Of a stretch of 43,424 nucleotides of DNA, positions 29,266 to 37,973 are shown one piece after another. Origin of the DNA: Butyricicoccus_A sp963588905 (lineage in GTDB: Bacteria; Bacillota; Clostridia; Oscillospirales; Butyricicoccaceae); contig CAVAJF010000014.1 in assembly GCA_963588905.1 (NCBI GenBank), positions 1 to 43,424 on the forward strand, read 5' to 3'. The position numbers and the translations under genes were made by a program. The stretch's first letter is position 1. Each line of letters opens with the position of its first letter. The notes below the pieces were generated by a model that had not been told where the DNA came from, ran no database searches, and saw only the letters and a list, made by a program, of their open reading frames with translations.

Positions 29266-30804
29266 TTATCGATTGTTATACAGGAATGTCACAATCTGTG
29301 CACGAGTGCAGGATTTTTTCGGGCTAAACGTCGTCTTAGACGTACCGCCGGTAACGCCCTTTGCCACTGCCCACTGAACAGCCTTGTAATACCAATCCGA
29401 GGACTTGACATCGGTAAACGGATTCTTTGTCGAAACCGTCGGCTTTCCGGCACGATTCCACAGGAAGGTCACAATCTCTGCGCGATTACAGGTCTTATTC
29501 GGGCTAAATGTCGTCTTAGACGTACCACCGGTAATTCCCTTCGATACCGCCCACTGAACAGCCTGATAATACCAATCCGAAGACTTGACATCCTTAAATG
29601 CATTCTTTCTGGAGACGGTCGGTCTGCCAGCCTGATTCCACAAGAAGACAACCGCCTGTGCACGGGTGCAGGTCTGATTCGGTGCAAACTTGGTGTCGCT
29701 GACGCCAGCCGTAATATTGTTGGATACCGCCCACATAACCGGCTCATAGAACCAATCACTCTGCGAAACATCCGTAAACTTCACAGTCGGGGCATTCGGC
29801 TTCTCTGTCGTGGTATATGCCTTGCTGATATAGCCATCCTGACCGTTGTACTTGATTAAGTACCAGCCATTGGTTTCACCAAGAGTTTCCACAGCAGTTC
29901 CCTGCTTGAGCACACCCAAAATAGTCGAGGTGTTGTTCGGCTGTGCACGAACGCGCAGATCCTCCTTCGGATATACGGTCAGCACCGGAGACGGAGACGG
30001 CTGCGGTGTATTGGTATCCGAGGTATACTTCGCACTGATATAACCGGTCTGACCGCTGAACTTGATTTCATACCAGCCATCTTTCAGACCGTAGGTTTCT
30101 ACCTTCGAGCCCTTTGCCAGCGTACCCAACACTTTCGCATTCGTGTTCGGCTGTGCGCGAACCTTCAAATTTTCCGTCGTATACACGGTCTTAGTCTGTG
30201 GTGTCGGGGTCGGCGTCGACTGAGACGGATCCGTAGTCGTGGTGTACTGCGCGCTGATATAGCCGGTTTGACCGTTGAACTTGATTTCATACCAGCCATC
30301 CTTCAGGCTATATGTCTCTACCTTCGCTCCCTTTGTCAACGAACCCAGAACCTTCGCACTGGTGTTCGGCTGTGCACGAACCTTCAGATTTGCCGTTGTA
30401 TACACCGTCGTTGTCTGCGATGGTGTCGGGGTCGGCGTCGGCTGGGACGGATTGGTATCCGTCGTGTACTTCGCGCTGATATAGGCAGTTTGACCGCCAA
30501 AGGTAATGGTATACCAGCCATATTTTTCCGCTGTCACCGTAACAGCTGTATTCTTTTTCAGTGTACCAAGCACCTTAGACGAAGCGTCCGGCTGCTCGTG
30601 TACATTCAAATCTGTGGTAACGTATACCGTCTTAGAAGCCGCTACATTCTGGCTCTGAGATCCAGCATTGTCCACAGCAGCAACAGCTGCCGGAACAGTT
30701 GTATCCGTATTCTGATTCGGTTCTACAGCAAATGCGCCGCTCGAACACAGAAGACAGGCAGAGGCACCTACCGCGATAACTCGTTTTTTCATGTTCTTAT
30801 CCAT
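29266..30804 (-). CDS. Secreted cell-wall protein with four SH3 domains and three SLH domains
   Basis: 512 residues. Signal peptide (MKKRVIAVGASACLLCSSGAFA), then four bacterial SH3 repeats, each with an LxVxxQPxxxxKVLGxLxKG block and a GWYxIxFxGQTGYIS block, parted by Thr/Pro-rich linkers (PTPTPTP). Three C-terminal SLH domains follow (FTDVSQSDWFYEPVMWAV, FKDVKSSDWYYQAVQWAV, FTDVKSSDWYYKAVQWAV). SLH domains bind pyruvylated wall polymers; SH3b domains bind peptidoglycan. Start ATG 30804 set by AAGGAG; the GTG at 30813 overlaps the SD. The two last repeats are near-identical, a sign of recent internal duplication. Confidence 0.92.
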   Translation of the reverse strand: MDKNMKKRVIAVGASACLLCSSGAFAVEPNQNTDTTVPAAVAAVDNAGSQSQNVAASKTVYVTTDLNVHEQPDASSKVLGTLKKNTAVTVTAEKYGWYTITFGGQTAYISAKYTTDTNPSQPTPTPTPSQTTTVYTTANLKVRAQPNTSAKVLGSLTKGAKVETYSLKDGWYEIKFNGQTGYISAQYTTTTDPSQSTPTPTPQTKTVYTTENLKVRAQPNTNAKVLGTLAKGSKVETYGLKDGWYEIKFSGQTGYISAKYTSDTNTPQPSPSPVLTVYPKEDLRVRAQPNNTSTILGVLKQGTAVETLGETNGWYLIKYNGQDGYISKAYTTTEKPNAPTVKFTDVSQSDWFYEPVMWAVSNNITAGVSDTKFAPNQTCTRAQAVVFLWNQAGRPTVSRKNAFKDVKSSDWYYQAVQWAVSKGITGGTSKTTFSPNKTCNRAEIVTFLWNRAGKPTVSTKNPFTDVKSSDWYYKAVQWAVAKGVTGGTSKTTFSPKKSCTRAQIVTFLYNNR

Positions 30805-30849
30805 ATTTGTCACTCCTTCGAGATCTATTTGGATCTTTTCATTGCCTAG

Positions 30850-30878
30850 ATAATAGCACTGTTGGGTGACAAATGCAA
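30850..30878 (-). promoter_or_regulatory. Promoter of the SH3/SLH protein gene
   Basis: TTGCAT (30873-30878), 17-bp spacer, TATTAT (30850-30855) on the minus strand. Confidence 0.8.
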
Positions 30879-30982
30879 GGGATTGTTACATATTTTTATG
30901 TTTTCTTAAGAACTGTTATTGTTCTGTTATTTTCGTTATCATTCTGTCATTTTTACAAAAACTGACAATCTAATCTTGATAT

Positions 30983-31016
30983 AAAAAATGAGCCGTCTGC
31001 TGCGAACAGACGACTC
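30983..31016 (-). terminator. Terminator of pgsA-cysS
   Basis: 10-bp stem (30990-30999 with 31007-31016) and six T on the minus strand. Confidence 0.9.
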
Positions 31017-31046
31017 ACCATAAACGTATTGAACTGTCAATATTAT

Positions 31047-32462
31047 TTAGTCTTCTTTATAGCTCCACTGGGTGCCTTGACGCGTATCCTTGATGACAAT
31101 GCCCTTCTCATTGAGCAGATAGTCGCGGATGCGGTCAGCTTCAGCAAAGTTTTTAGCCTTCTTGGCAGCGGTGCGCTGAGCAATCAGCTCTTCTACCTCG
31201 CTGTCGATGCTCTTCTTTTCCAGATGGTCGACAATGCCAAGGACGCCGCACAGCTCCATCATCAGATCGAAGCAAGCCTGTACAAAGGCATGGGTGCAAG
31301 CCGGATTCTTGACCTCGGTATTGATTTCACGAACCAGCTCAAAAATAGCAGCCAGCGCATCGGCCGTGTTGAGGTCATCGTCCATGGCATCCATGAACTT
31401 CTGGCGGTACTGCTGCAGCTGTTCCACCTTTGCCTGCTCCTCTGCGGTCATCGTGTCACCGGTCTGATGGTCAAGCAGGAACTGCAGGTTCTCTGCCGCA
31501 GTGTACAGACGGGTCAGCGCATTCTTTGCCATAATCAGCGACTCTTCCGAGTAGTTGATTGGGCTGCGGTAATGACCGGACAGCATGAACATACGAATGG
31601 TCTCATAGCCGTATACCTTCGCAGCATCACGAACCATAAAGAAGTTGCCCTTGGACTTGGACATCTTCTCGTTGTCAATGGTCAGGAAGCCGTTGTGCAG
31701 CCAGTAATTGGCAAACGTGCAGCCGTTAGCGCACTCAGACTGTGCAATCTCATTTTCATGATGCGGGAAAATCAGGTCTTTGCCGCCGGAATGAATGTCA
31801 ATCGTCTTGCCCAGATACTTGTTTACCATTGCCGAGCACTCAATGTGCCATCCCGGACGTCCCTTGCTGCCCCACGGGGTATCCCAGCTCGGCTCGCCCG
31901 GCTTTGCTGCCTTCCAGATCGCAAAATCCATCGGATCTTCCTTCTGTTCGCCGACACTGATGCGGGCACCTGCCTGCAGCTCGTCCAGCGGCTGATGCGA
32001 CAGCTTGCCGTATTCTGGGAAGCTCTTGGTGCGGAAGTATACGTCGCCGTTCGCCGCAACATATGCATGACCGTTGTCAATCAAGGTCTTGACAATGTCA
32101 ATAATGGCATCCATGGTCTCGGTTGCGCGCGGATGCACGGTAGCCGGATGAATGCCCAGGCCCTTGGCGTCGACAAAATACTCCTTGATATAGCGGTCAG
32201 CAATGACGTCATAGGTCACGCCTTCCTCATTTGCCTTCTTGATTACCTTGTCGTCAATATCCGTAAAGTTCTGTACAAACTTTACTTCATAGCCGCGGTA
32301 CTCAAAATACCGGCGCAGGGTATCAAAAATGATGAACGGGCGCGCATTGCCGATGTGGAAATAGTTGTACACCGTCGGGCCGCAGGAATACATCTTGACC
32401 TTGCCCGGCTCCAGCGGGACAAACTCTTCCTTTTTGCGCGTCATCGAGTTATATAATTTCAT
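31047..32462 (-). CDS. cysS: Cysteinyl-tRNA synthetase
   Basis: 471 residues. Class I signatures HIGN (36-39) and KMSKS (266-270); zinc ligands C27, C209, H234 and E238 (GPTVYNYFHIGNARP, GWHIECSAM, FPHHENEIAQSE). It charges tRNA-Cys in the cytoplasm. SD AAGGGGAAGGA before the ATG. Downstream of pgsA in a two-gene unit with the promoter at 33095-33123. Confidence 0.98.
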   Translation of the reverse strand: MKLYNSMTRKKEEFVPLEPGKVKMYSCGPTVYNYFHIGNARPFIIFDTLRRYFEYRGYEVKFVQNFTDIDDKVIKKANEEGVTYDVIADRYIKEYFVDAKGLGIHPATVHPRATETMDAIIDIVKTLIDNGHAYVAANGDVYFRTKSFPEYGKLSHQPLDELQAGARISVGEQKEDPMDFAIWKAAKPGEPSWDTPWGSKGRPGWHIECSAMVNKYLGKTIDIHSGGKDLIFPHHENEIAQSECANGCTFANYWLHNGFLTIDNEKMSKSKGNFFMVRDAAKVYGYETIRMFMLSGHYRSPINYSEESLIMAKNALTRLYTAAENLQFLLDHQTGDTMTAEEQAKVEQLQQYRQKFMDAMDDDLNTADALAAIFELVREINTEVKNPACTHAFVQACFDLMMELCGVLGIVDHLEKKSIDSEVEELIAQRTAAKKAKNFAEADRIRDYLLNEKGIVIKDTRQGTQWSYKED

Positions 32463-32479
32463 AATAGCATCCTTCCCCT

Positions 32480-33046
32480 TTAATTTTTTGGTTTGGTTGC
32501 ACCCTCCGCAACCAGATTCCAGTTGCGGTGCAGGTAATCATAGCCGGAATACAGTGTAATTGCCATCATAATCCAGCCGCACAGCTGAATGAGAAAGGCA
32601 TCGTGCAGGCTTTGTGCACCCGTGATGATAGTGCACAGGAAAATGAGAATTACGCCTGCAATCTGCACACAGGTCTTAACCTTGCCCGACCAAGCGGCTG
32701 CCATCGCAGTGCCCTTCATCGCAGCAATGGTGCGCAGAGACGTGATGATGAATTCGCGGGCGAGAATGATAAATACCATCCAGCCGAACATCAGGCCACG
32801 GTCAATAAAAATGACCATCGCCGCACAAATGAGCAGCTTGTCCGCGAGCGGGTCGACGAATTTGCCGAAATCCGTCACCTGATGATATTTGCGCGCCACA
32901 TAGCCATCGAGAAAATCTGTAAAGCTGCACACGCAAAACAACACCAGCGCGATGACATCACAAGTCGTTCCGCCAATCGTCGCAAAAATGACGAAGAACG
33001 GAATCAGCGCGATACGCGCCAAAGTAATCTTATTCGCAAGTGTCAT
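32480..33046 (-). CDS. pgsA: CDP-diacylglycerol-glycerol-3-phosphate 3-phosphatidyltransferase
   Basis: 188 residues from ATG 33046 (MTLANKITLARIALIPFFV); an earlier ATG at 33058 overlaps the only SD-like bases. The CDP-alcohol phosphatidyltransferase signature DG-x2-AR-x8-G-x3-D-x3-D is complete (FLDGYVARKYHQVTDFGKFVDPLADK). Several membrane helices. It makes phosphatidylglycerophosphate, the first dedicated step to phosphatidylglycerol. The pairing with rimO/recA upstream is frequent in Clostridia. Confidence 0.95.
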   Translation of the reverse strand: MTLANKITLARIALIPFFVIFATIGGTTCDVIALVLFCVCSFTDFLDGYVARKYHQVTDFGKFVDPLADKLLICAAMVIFIDRGLMFGWMVFIILAREFIITSLRTIAAMKGTAMAAAWSGKVKTCVQIAGVILIFLCTIITGAQSLHDAFLIQLCGWIMMAITLYSGYDYLHRNWNLVAEGATKPKN

Positions 33047-33094
33047 AACTTGTCCCATCCTTATTTCAATTTGCAGAAACTATCCGCAAAAATT

Positions 33095-33123
33095 ATTATA
33101 CGGTCTCTATCCGAACGTGTCAA
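33095..33123 (-). promoter_or_regulatory. Consensus sigma-A promoter of pgsA-cysS
   Basis: TTGACA (33118-33123), 17-bp spacer, TATAAT (33095-33100) on the minus strand: both hexamers perfect. The -35 box begins 4 bases after the rimO stop. Confidence 0.92.
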
Positions 33124-33126
33124 CCG

Positions 33127-34464
33127 TTATTCTGCGGTCTCCGTGCTGCCAGTGAGATCTGCTCCCTGCGCACCCGTGATACGCACCGGTACAAACTCGC
33201 CTTCTTCGACAGAGAACGCGCTGTCAAACAGTACGCGGCCGTCAATATCCTGCGAATCGGCATAGCTTCTGCCATAGTACAGACCGGTCTCTCCGTCCCA
33301 GCCCTCGCACAGAACGTCGAGCAGTTGTCCCTGCATCCGTGCCGCAAATTGGTCGAGCACATCCGACTGCAATTCTTCAATAATCATCCGGCGCTCGTTT
33401 TTCAGCTCTTCATCAATCTGATCCGGCATCTCAGCAGCTTCGCTGCCCTCCTCCGGCGAATAGCAGAACACACCGGCGCGTTCAATCTGCATCTCGCGCA
33501 GGAATTCGCACAGCTCTTCAAACTCCGCATCGGTCTCGCCCGGGAGACCGACAATCAAGCTGGTGCGCAGCACAAGTCCCGGAATTTCGCGGCGCAGCTT
33601 GTGGAACAGCTCACGCAGGAACTGGGCATCGCCGCGGCGGTGCATGGCGCGCAGAATGCGGTTGTTTACGTGCTGAATCGGAATGTCCAGATACTTGACG
33701 ATTTTTGGCTCCTGTGCAATGGTCTGAATCATATCGTCTGTGATTTCATCCGGATACAGATAATGCAGGCGCACCCAAGTAAAGTCCATCTTACATAGCT
33801 CGTGCAGCAGCTCAGACAGCTTGTGCTCATGATACAAGTCCATGCCGTAGCGCGTGATGTCCTGTGCCACAATGATAATTTCGCGCACGCCCGCATCCGC
33901 CAGCGCCTGTGCTTCCTTCAGAACATCCTCCATCGGACGAGAGCGGAACTTGCCGCGCAGCGACGGAATAACACAGTAGGCACAGTGATTGTCACAGCCC
34001 TCTGCGATCTTAAGATATGCCGAGTAACCCGGCGTCAGCAAAATGCGGCCGCCCTCCATTTCTGCCTCGTTGATCTGACCAAAATTCTGATATACCGTGC
34101 CCGGTGCCTGCATAACAGCGCGCACGGCATCGACAATATTGGTATAGCTGCCCGTGCCCAGCACAGCATCAATTTCCGGCAGTTCCTCGACAATTTCCTT
34201 CGGGTAGCGCTGTACCAGACATCCCGTCACGATGAGCGCCTGCAGCGAACCGGTCTTCTTCAGCTCCGCTGTCTCCAAAATCGTATTGATGGCTTCCTGC
34301 TTGGCAGACTCAATAAAGCCGCAGGTATTGACGACAGCGACATCTGCATCTGCCACATCTTCTACAATGGTCACACCGGCATCCGCCAGCTGTGCCAGCA
34401 TGTGCTCGCCGTCTACGAGATTCTTTGCGCAGCCCAGCGAGATCATACCCAATTTAATCGACAT
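33127..34464 (-). CDS. rimO: Ribosomal protein S12 methylthiotransferase RimO
   Basis: 445 residues: N-terminal UPF0004 domain with cluster cysteines C12, C48 and C82; radical SAM motif C157-DNH-C161-AY-C164; C-terminal TRAM domain (~380-440). ISLGCAKNLVDGEHML is typical of RimO rather than MiaB. It adds a methylthio group to an Asp of S12. Start overlaps the end of recX by 11 bases. Confidence 0.96.
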   Translation of the reverse strand: MSIKLGMISLGCAKNLVDGEHMLAQLADAGVTIVEDVADADVAVVNTCGFIESAKQEAINTILETAELKKTGSLQALIVTGCLVQRYPKEIVEELPEIDAVLGTGSYTNIVDAVRAVMQAPGTVYQNFGQINEAEMEGGRILLTPGYSAYLKIAEGCDNHCAYCVIPSLRGKFRSRPMEDVLKEAQALADAGVREIIIVAQDITRYGMDLYHEHKLSELLHELCKMDFTWVRLHYLYPDEITDDMIQTIAQEPKIVKYLDIPIQHVNNRILRAMHRRGDAQFLRELFHKLRREIPGLVLRTSLIVGLPGETDAEFEELCEFLREMQIERAGVFCYSPEEGSEAAEMPDQIDEELKNERRMIIEELQSDVLDQFAARMQGQLLDVLCEGWDGETGLYYGRSYADSQDIDGRVLFDSAFSVEEGEFVPVRITGAQGADLTGSTETAE

Positions 34465-34957
34465 AAAATCCTTCTTCCTCCTGATTTCGTTCTAATGCAG
34501 CGCGATAATTCTCCATAGCGATTTTGATTTCAGAAAAAGAAAATCCGCGGCGCTGCAATGCCGCCATCGCCTTTTCGCGTTCTTTTCGATCCGAGACATC
34601 ACCGCGCAGCTTTTTTTCGAGTAATGCGTGCATCTTGTCCCAATTCGGCTCCATCTGTTTCAGCAGTTCCGCTGCAATTTCCTTTGGCACACCGCGCTGA
34701 TACAGCTCCTGCCGAATGCGCAAGGCTCCATATCCCTTGTTTCGATACGAACGAATAATGGTCTCTGCATACGCTTCGTCATCAATCGCATGCAGCAGGC
34801 GCATCCGCTCTACCGCATAATCTACCGCTTCCGGTGCAAATTCTTTATCCAGCAGCTTTTTTTCCAGCATCGCCGCAGACAGTGGGCGGCGGCTGAGCAT
34901 CCCAGCCGCCGCGACCTCTGCCTCTCGATACTGTTGTTCGTCACACATCTCCGGCAT
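34454..34957 (-). CDS. recX: Regulatory protein RecX
   Basis: 167 residues with three tandem three-helix modules: LSRRPLSAAMLEKKLLDK, YAETIIRSYRNKGYGALRIRQELYQRGV and KAMAALQRRGFSFSEIKIAM. RecX binds inside the RecA filament groove and limits recombinase activity. It starts at 34957, two bases after the recA stop, with no clear SD of its own, so translation is probably coupled to recA. Confidence 0.93.
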   Translation of the reverse strand: MPEMCDEQQYREAEVAAAGMLSRRPLSAAMLEKKLLDKEFAPEAVDYAVERMRLLHAIDDEAYAETIIRSYRNKGYGALRIRQELYQRGVPKEIAAELLKQMEPNWDKMHALLEKKLRGDVSDRKEREKAMAALQRRGFSFSEIKIAMENYRAALERNQEEEGFYVD

Positions 34958-34959
34958 AT

Positions 34960-36147
34960 TTAAATATCGTCATCACCGAAGTCATCCGCGTCAATGGAGA
35001 CAGCGGCAGACCGTCTCTGCGGCGCTTCTTCCGGTGCCGGCGCATGTTCGTCTTCGTCCACGCTGATAGCTCGTCCCGCGCGACGCTGTGCCATATGTGT
35101 CGCGCGCTCCTGCTTTGCCTTCTCGCGGCTCTCCTGAATCGCCTCACGAATCTTTGCTTCCAGCTCATCCGCAACATCCGGGTGTTCTGCCAGATACTTT
35201 TTGGCGTTGTCTCTGCCCTGGAAACGCTCTTCGTTGATGGTGAACCATGCGCCGCCCTTTTTAATCAGATCATACTCCACGCCCAAGTCAATCAGCTCGC
35301 CGGTACGCGAAATGCCCTCGCCGTACATAATATCAAAATATGCCTCACGGAACGGAGGTGCCATCTTATTCTTGACAATCTTCGCTCTCGTATGGCTGCC
35401 GATAGCGCGGTCGCCTTCCTTGAGATATTCGACGCGGCGCACATCAATGCGGACGGACGAATAGAACTTGAGTGCACGGCCGCCGGTCGTCACTTCCGGA
35501 TTGCCGTACATGACACCAACCTTTTCACGCAGCTGGTTGATGAAAATCGCTACGCACTTGGACTTGGCAATGACGCCAGCCAGCTTGCGCAGTGCCTGAC
35601 TCATCAAACGGGCGTGCAGACCCACAAACGAATCGCCCATCTCGCCCTCAATTTCGGCACGCGGAACCAATGCCGCTACCGAGTCAATGACGATAATATC
35701 CAGCGCACCGGAGCGCACCAGCTGCTCGGCAATTTCCAAGCCCTGATCGCCGCTGTCCGGCTGCGATACCAACAGGCTATCTACGTCAACGCCCAGTGCC
35801 GCTGCATACGCCGGATCCAGCGCGTGCTCGGCGTCGATAAACGCCGCAATACCGCCCTCTGCCTGTGCCGACGCAATGGCGTGCAGCGCGAGGGTAGTCT
35901 TACCGGAAGATTCCGGTCCATAAATCTCAATGATTCTGCCGCGCGGCAGTCCGCCGATGCCCAGTGCCATATCCAGACCGATGGATCCGGTCGAAATGAC
36001 GTCTTTATCTACCTGTTCGACTTCCTGACCGAGATACATGACGGCATTTTTGCCGTGCTGCTTTTCAATCTGCGCCAGAGCCTGATCCAGTGCTTTCTTT
36101 TTATCGGTTGCTACCGTAACGGTAGGCAATGCTTTTTTCTTCGCCAT
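34960..36147 (-). CDS. recA: Recombinase RecA
   Basis: 395 residues. Walker A GPESSGKTT (77-85), Walker B DIIVIDSVAAL, loop L1 and L2 regions (INQLREKVGVMYGNPEVTTGGRALKFY) are intact. The acidic, Pro-rich C-terminal tail (EDEHAPAPEEAPQRR...DDFGDDDI) is longer than in Escherichia coli. RecA drives homologous recombination and SOS induction. No LexA-like operator or promoter was found directly upstream; it seems to be expressed from the preceding operon through prmC. Confidence 0.98.
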   Translation of the reverse strand: MAKKKALPTVTVATDKKKALDQALAQIEKQHGKNAVMYLGQEVEQVDKDVISTGSIGLDMALGIGGLPRGRIIEIYGPESSGKTTLALHAIASAQAEGGIAAFIDAEHALDPAYAAALGVDVDSLLVSQPDSGDQGLEIAEQLVRSGALDIIVIDSVAALVPRAEIEGEMGDSFVGLHARLMSQALRKLAGVIAKSKCVAIFINQLREKVGVMYGNPEVTTGGRALKFYSSVRIDVRRVEYLKEGDRAIGSHTRAKIVKNKMAPPFREAYFDIMYGEGISRTGELIDLGVEYDLIKKGGAWFTINEERFQGRDNAKKYLAEHPDVADELEAKIREAIQESREKAKQERATHMAQRRAGRAISVDEDEHAPAPEEAPQRRSAAVSIDADDFGDDDI

Positions 36148-36168
36148 AATCTTGCCTCCTATTGTCTC

Positions 36169-37026
36169 TTATTTGCTTTTTTCCGCGCAGATAATCCGCG
36201 GAATTCCCGCGAGATCCTCTCGCAGATGGACGTTGTTCCATCCCGCCTGTCGGAACAGCTGTGCCGCCTGTTCGCCTTGCTTCCAGCCGCACTCTGCAAA
36301 CAGCAGACCGCCGGGTGCCAGCGAAAACGCCGGATGCTGTGCCATCGCGCGATAAAAATCCAGTCCGTCCGTGCCGCCGTACAGTGCAAGATGCGGTTCA
36401 TAGGCATCTACGCTGCGGTCTAGCTCGGTCATCTCCTGCGCCGTAATGTACGGCGGATTGGAGACGATGATAGTAAATATATCATGAATACTGTCCGGAC
36501 GCAAGGCATCTCCCGCCGCAATCGTCACGCGTGGCTGAGATAGACCGTGCAGCGCGGCATTGCGCCGCGTGACAGCAAGCGCTTGCTCCGAGCAGTCAAT
36601 CAGCGTCACCTGTGCCTGCGGCACAGTCAACGCTATCGACAGGCCAATGCAGCCGCTGCCGCAGCACAAATCCAAGATTTTTGGGTGTTCCTGCTGCTTT
36701 GCCGCCTGCACTGCCGCATCACACAGCCATTCGGTATCGCCGCGCGGAATGAGTACATCCGGTGTTACAAAAAACCGATTGCCATAAAAATCCCACTCGC
36801 CCAAAATATAGGCGAGCGGTTCATCCTGTTTTCTGCGTTCAAACAACGTATGCAGCCGTTCTCTTGTCTGCTCGTCCAGCGGCATGTCCCGCCAGCGGCG
36901 AATTTCCCGCGGCTGTTCATGCAGCGCAAAGGCAGTCAGCTCTCGTGCCTCCAGCTCTGCTTCCTCTACGCCAATATCCGTCAGTGCCTGCCGCAGAGAG
37001 AGGTATTCGTCCCAAACGCTTACCAT
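36169..37026 (-). CDS. prmC: Peptide chain release factor N5-glutamine methyltransferase
   Basis: 285 residues: N-terminal helical domain, then a Rossmann methyltransferase with the SAM motif LDLCCGSGCIGLSIA and the catalytic NPPY (VSNPPYI). YILGEWDFYGNRFFVTPDVLIPRGDTEWL is the family hallmark. It methylates the GGQ Gln of RF1 and RF2. ATG overlaps the stop of the DUF1385 gene by 7 bases. Commonly next to prfA and DUF1385 genes in Firmicutes; prfA is not here. Confidence 0.95.
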   Translation of the reverse strand: MVSVWDEYLSLRQALTDIGVEEAELEARELTAFALHEQPREIRRWRDMPLDEQTRERLHTLFERRKQDEPLAYILGEWDFYGNRFFVTPDVLIPRGDTEWLCDAAVQAAKQQEHPKILDLCCGSGCIGLSIALTVPQAQVTLIDCSEQALAVTRRNAALHGLSQPRVTIAAGDALRPDSIHDIFTIIVSNPPYITAQEMTELDRSVDAYEPHLALYGGTDGLDFYRAMAQHPAFSLAPGGLLFAECGWKQGEQAAQLFRQAGWNNVHLREDLAGIPRIICAEKSK

Positions 37027-37970
37027 TTGTCCTCCTGTTTGTCCTCCGGAATGACGCGCTCGAGTGCTTCAATCGCCACTTCAATCATGCTGTCATCCGG
37101 CTCTAATACCGTGATGTGCTGGAGCATCATGCCCGGCCAGCGCAGAATACTGGACAGAACGCCGTCATGTCTGCCTGCAAAGCGATTGACCTCATAGCTC
37201 AGGCCGATGACAATCGGCAGCAGCACAATGCGCAAAACCAGCTGCGCGATTCTGCTTTCCGCCGTGACGACAGAGAACACCAAAATACTGATAATCATAA
37301 TCACAAACAGAAAGCTCGTGCCGCAGCGCGGATGCTCCCGCGGCTGAACACGGACGTTTTCCACCGTGAGTTCCAACTGCTTCTCATAACAGTAAATCGT
37401 CTTGTGCTCGGCACCGTGATAGCGGAATGTCCGTTTCATATCGGGAATCAGGCTCATCAATGCCATATATCCGATAAAAATGATGATGCGCAGCACGCCC
37501 TCCAGCAAATTCTTGCTCCAGTGCGCCATACTATCCGGCAAAAATCCGGTTGCAAACGCAGGCAGCAAGATAAACAGACCGACAGCCAGACCAATGCCGA
37601 CGACAATAGACAGAAAATAAAAGACAGATTCCACCAAGCCGTCTCCAAAATGGTCTTTAAACCACAGCTCCAGCTTGGACGGCTGTTCTTCCTCTTCGTC
37701 CTCCATCAGGATCTTTGACGAATAATCAATGGCCTGAAAGCCCTCGATGAGCGACTGCACCATCAGGACAAAACCGCGAATGACCGGCACACCGGCAAGT
37801 TTAACTTTTTCTCTGAGCGGGGTATATTCCTTTTCTTCGATGGAAAGACCGCCATCCGGCTTGCGCACAACAGTGCAGGTCTTGCGCGGTCCTTTCATCA
37901 TAATACCCTCTAAAATCGACTGACCGCCGATGGTTGTCTTGTGTACAACCTGTTGTGATGCTTTGCTCAA
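37020..37970 (-). CDS. DUF1385 membrane protein (YqhQ family)
   Basis: 316 residues: TTIGGQSILEGIMMKGPRKTCTVVRKPDG near the N-terminus, four membrane helices, and the conserved FRYHGAEHKTIYCYE and HPRCGTSFLF stretches. The start codon is TTG at 37970; its SD (GGAG) lies in the last codons of the histidine kinase gene. Biochemical role unknown; often beside prmC/prfA. Confidence 0.92.
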   Translation of the reverse strand: MSKASQQVVHKTTIGGQSILEGIMMKGPRKTCTVVRKPDGGLSIEEKEYTPLREKVKLAGVPVIRGFVLMVQSLIEGFQAIDYSSKILMEDEEEEQPSKLELWFKDHFGDGLVESVFYFLSIVVGIGLAVGLFILLPAFATGFLPDSMAHWSKNLLEGVLRIIIFIGYMALMSLIPDMKRTFRYHGAEHKTIYCYEKQLELTVENVRVQPREHPRCGTSFLFVIMIISILVFSVVTAESRIAQLVLRIVLLPIVIGLSYEVNRFAGRHDGVLSSILRWPGMMLQHITVLEPDDSMIEVAIEALERVIPEDKQEDKW

Positions 37971-37973
37971 TCG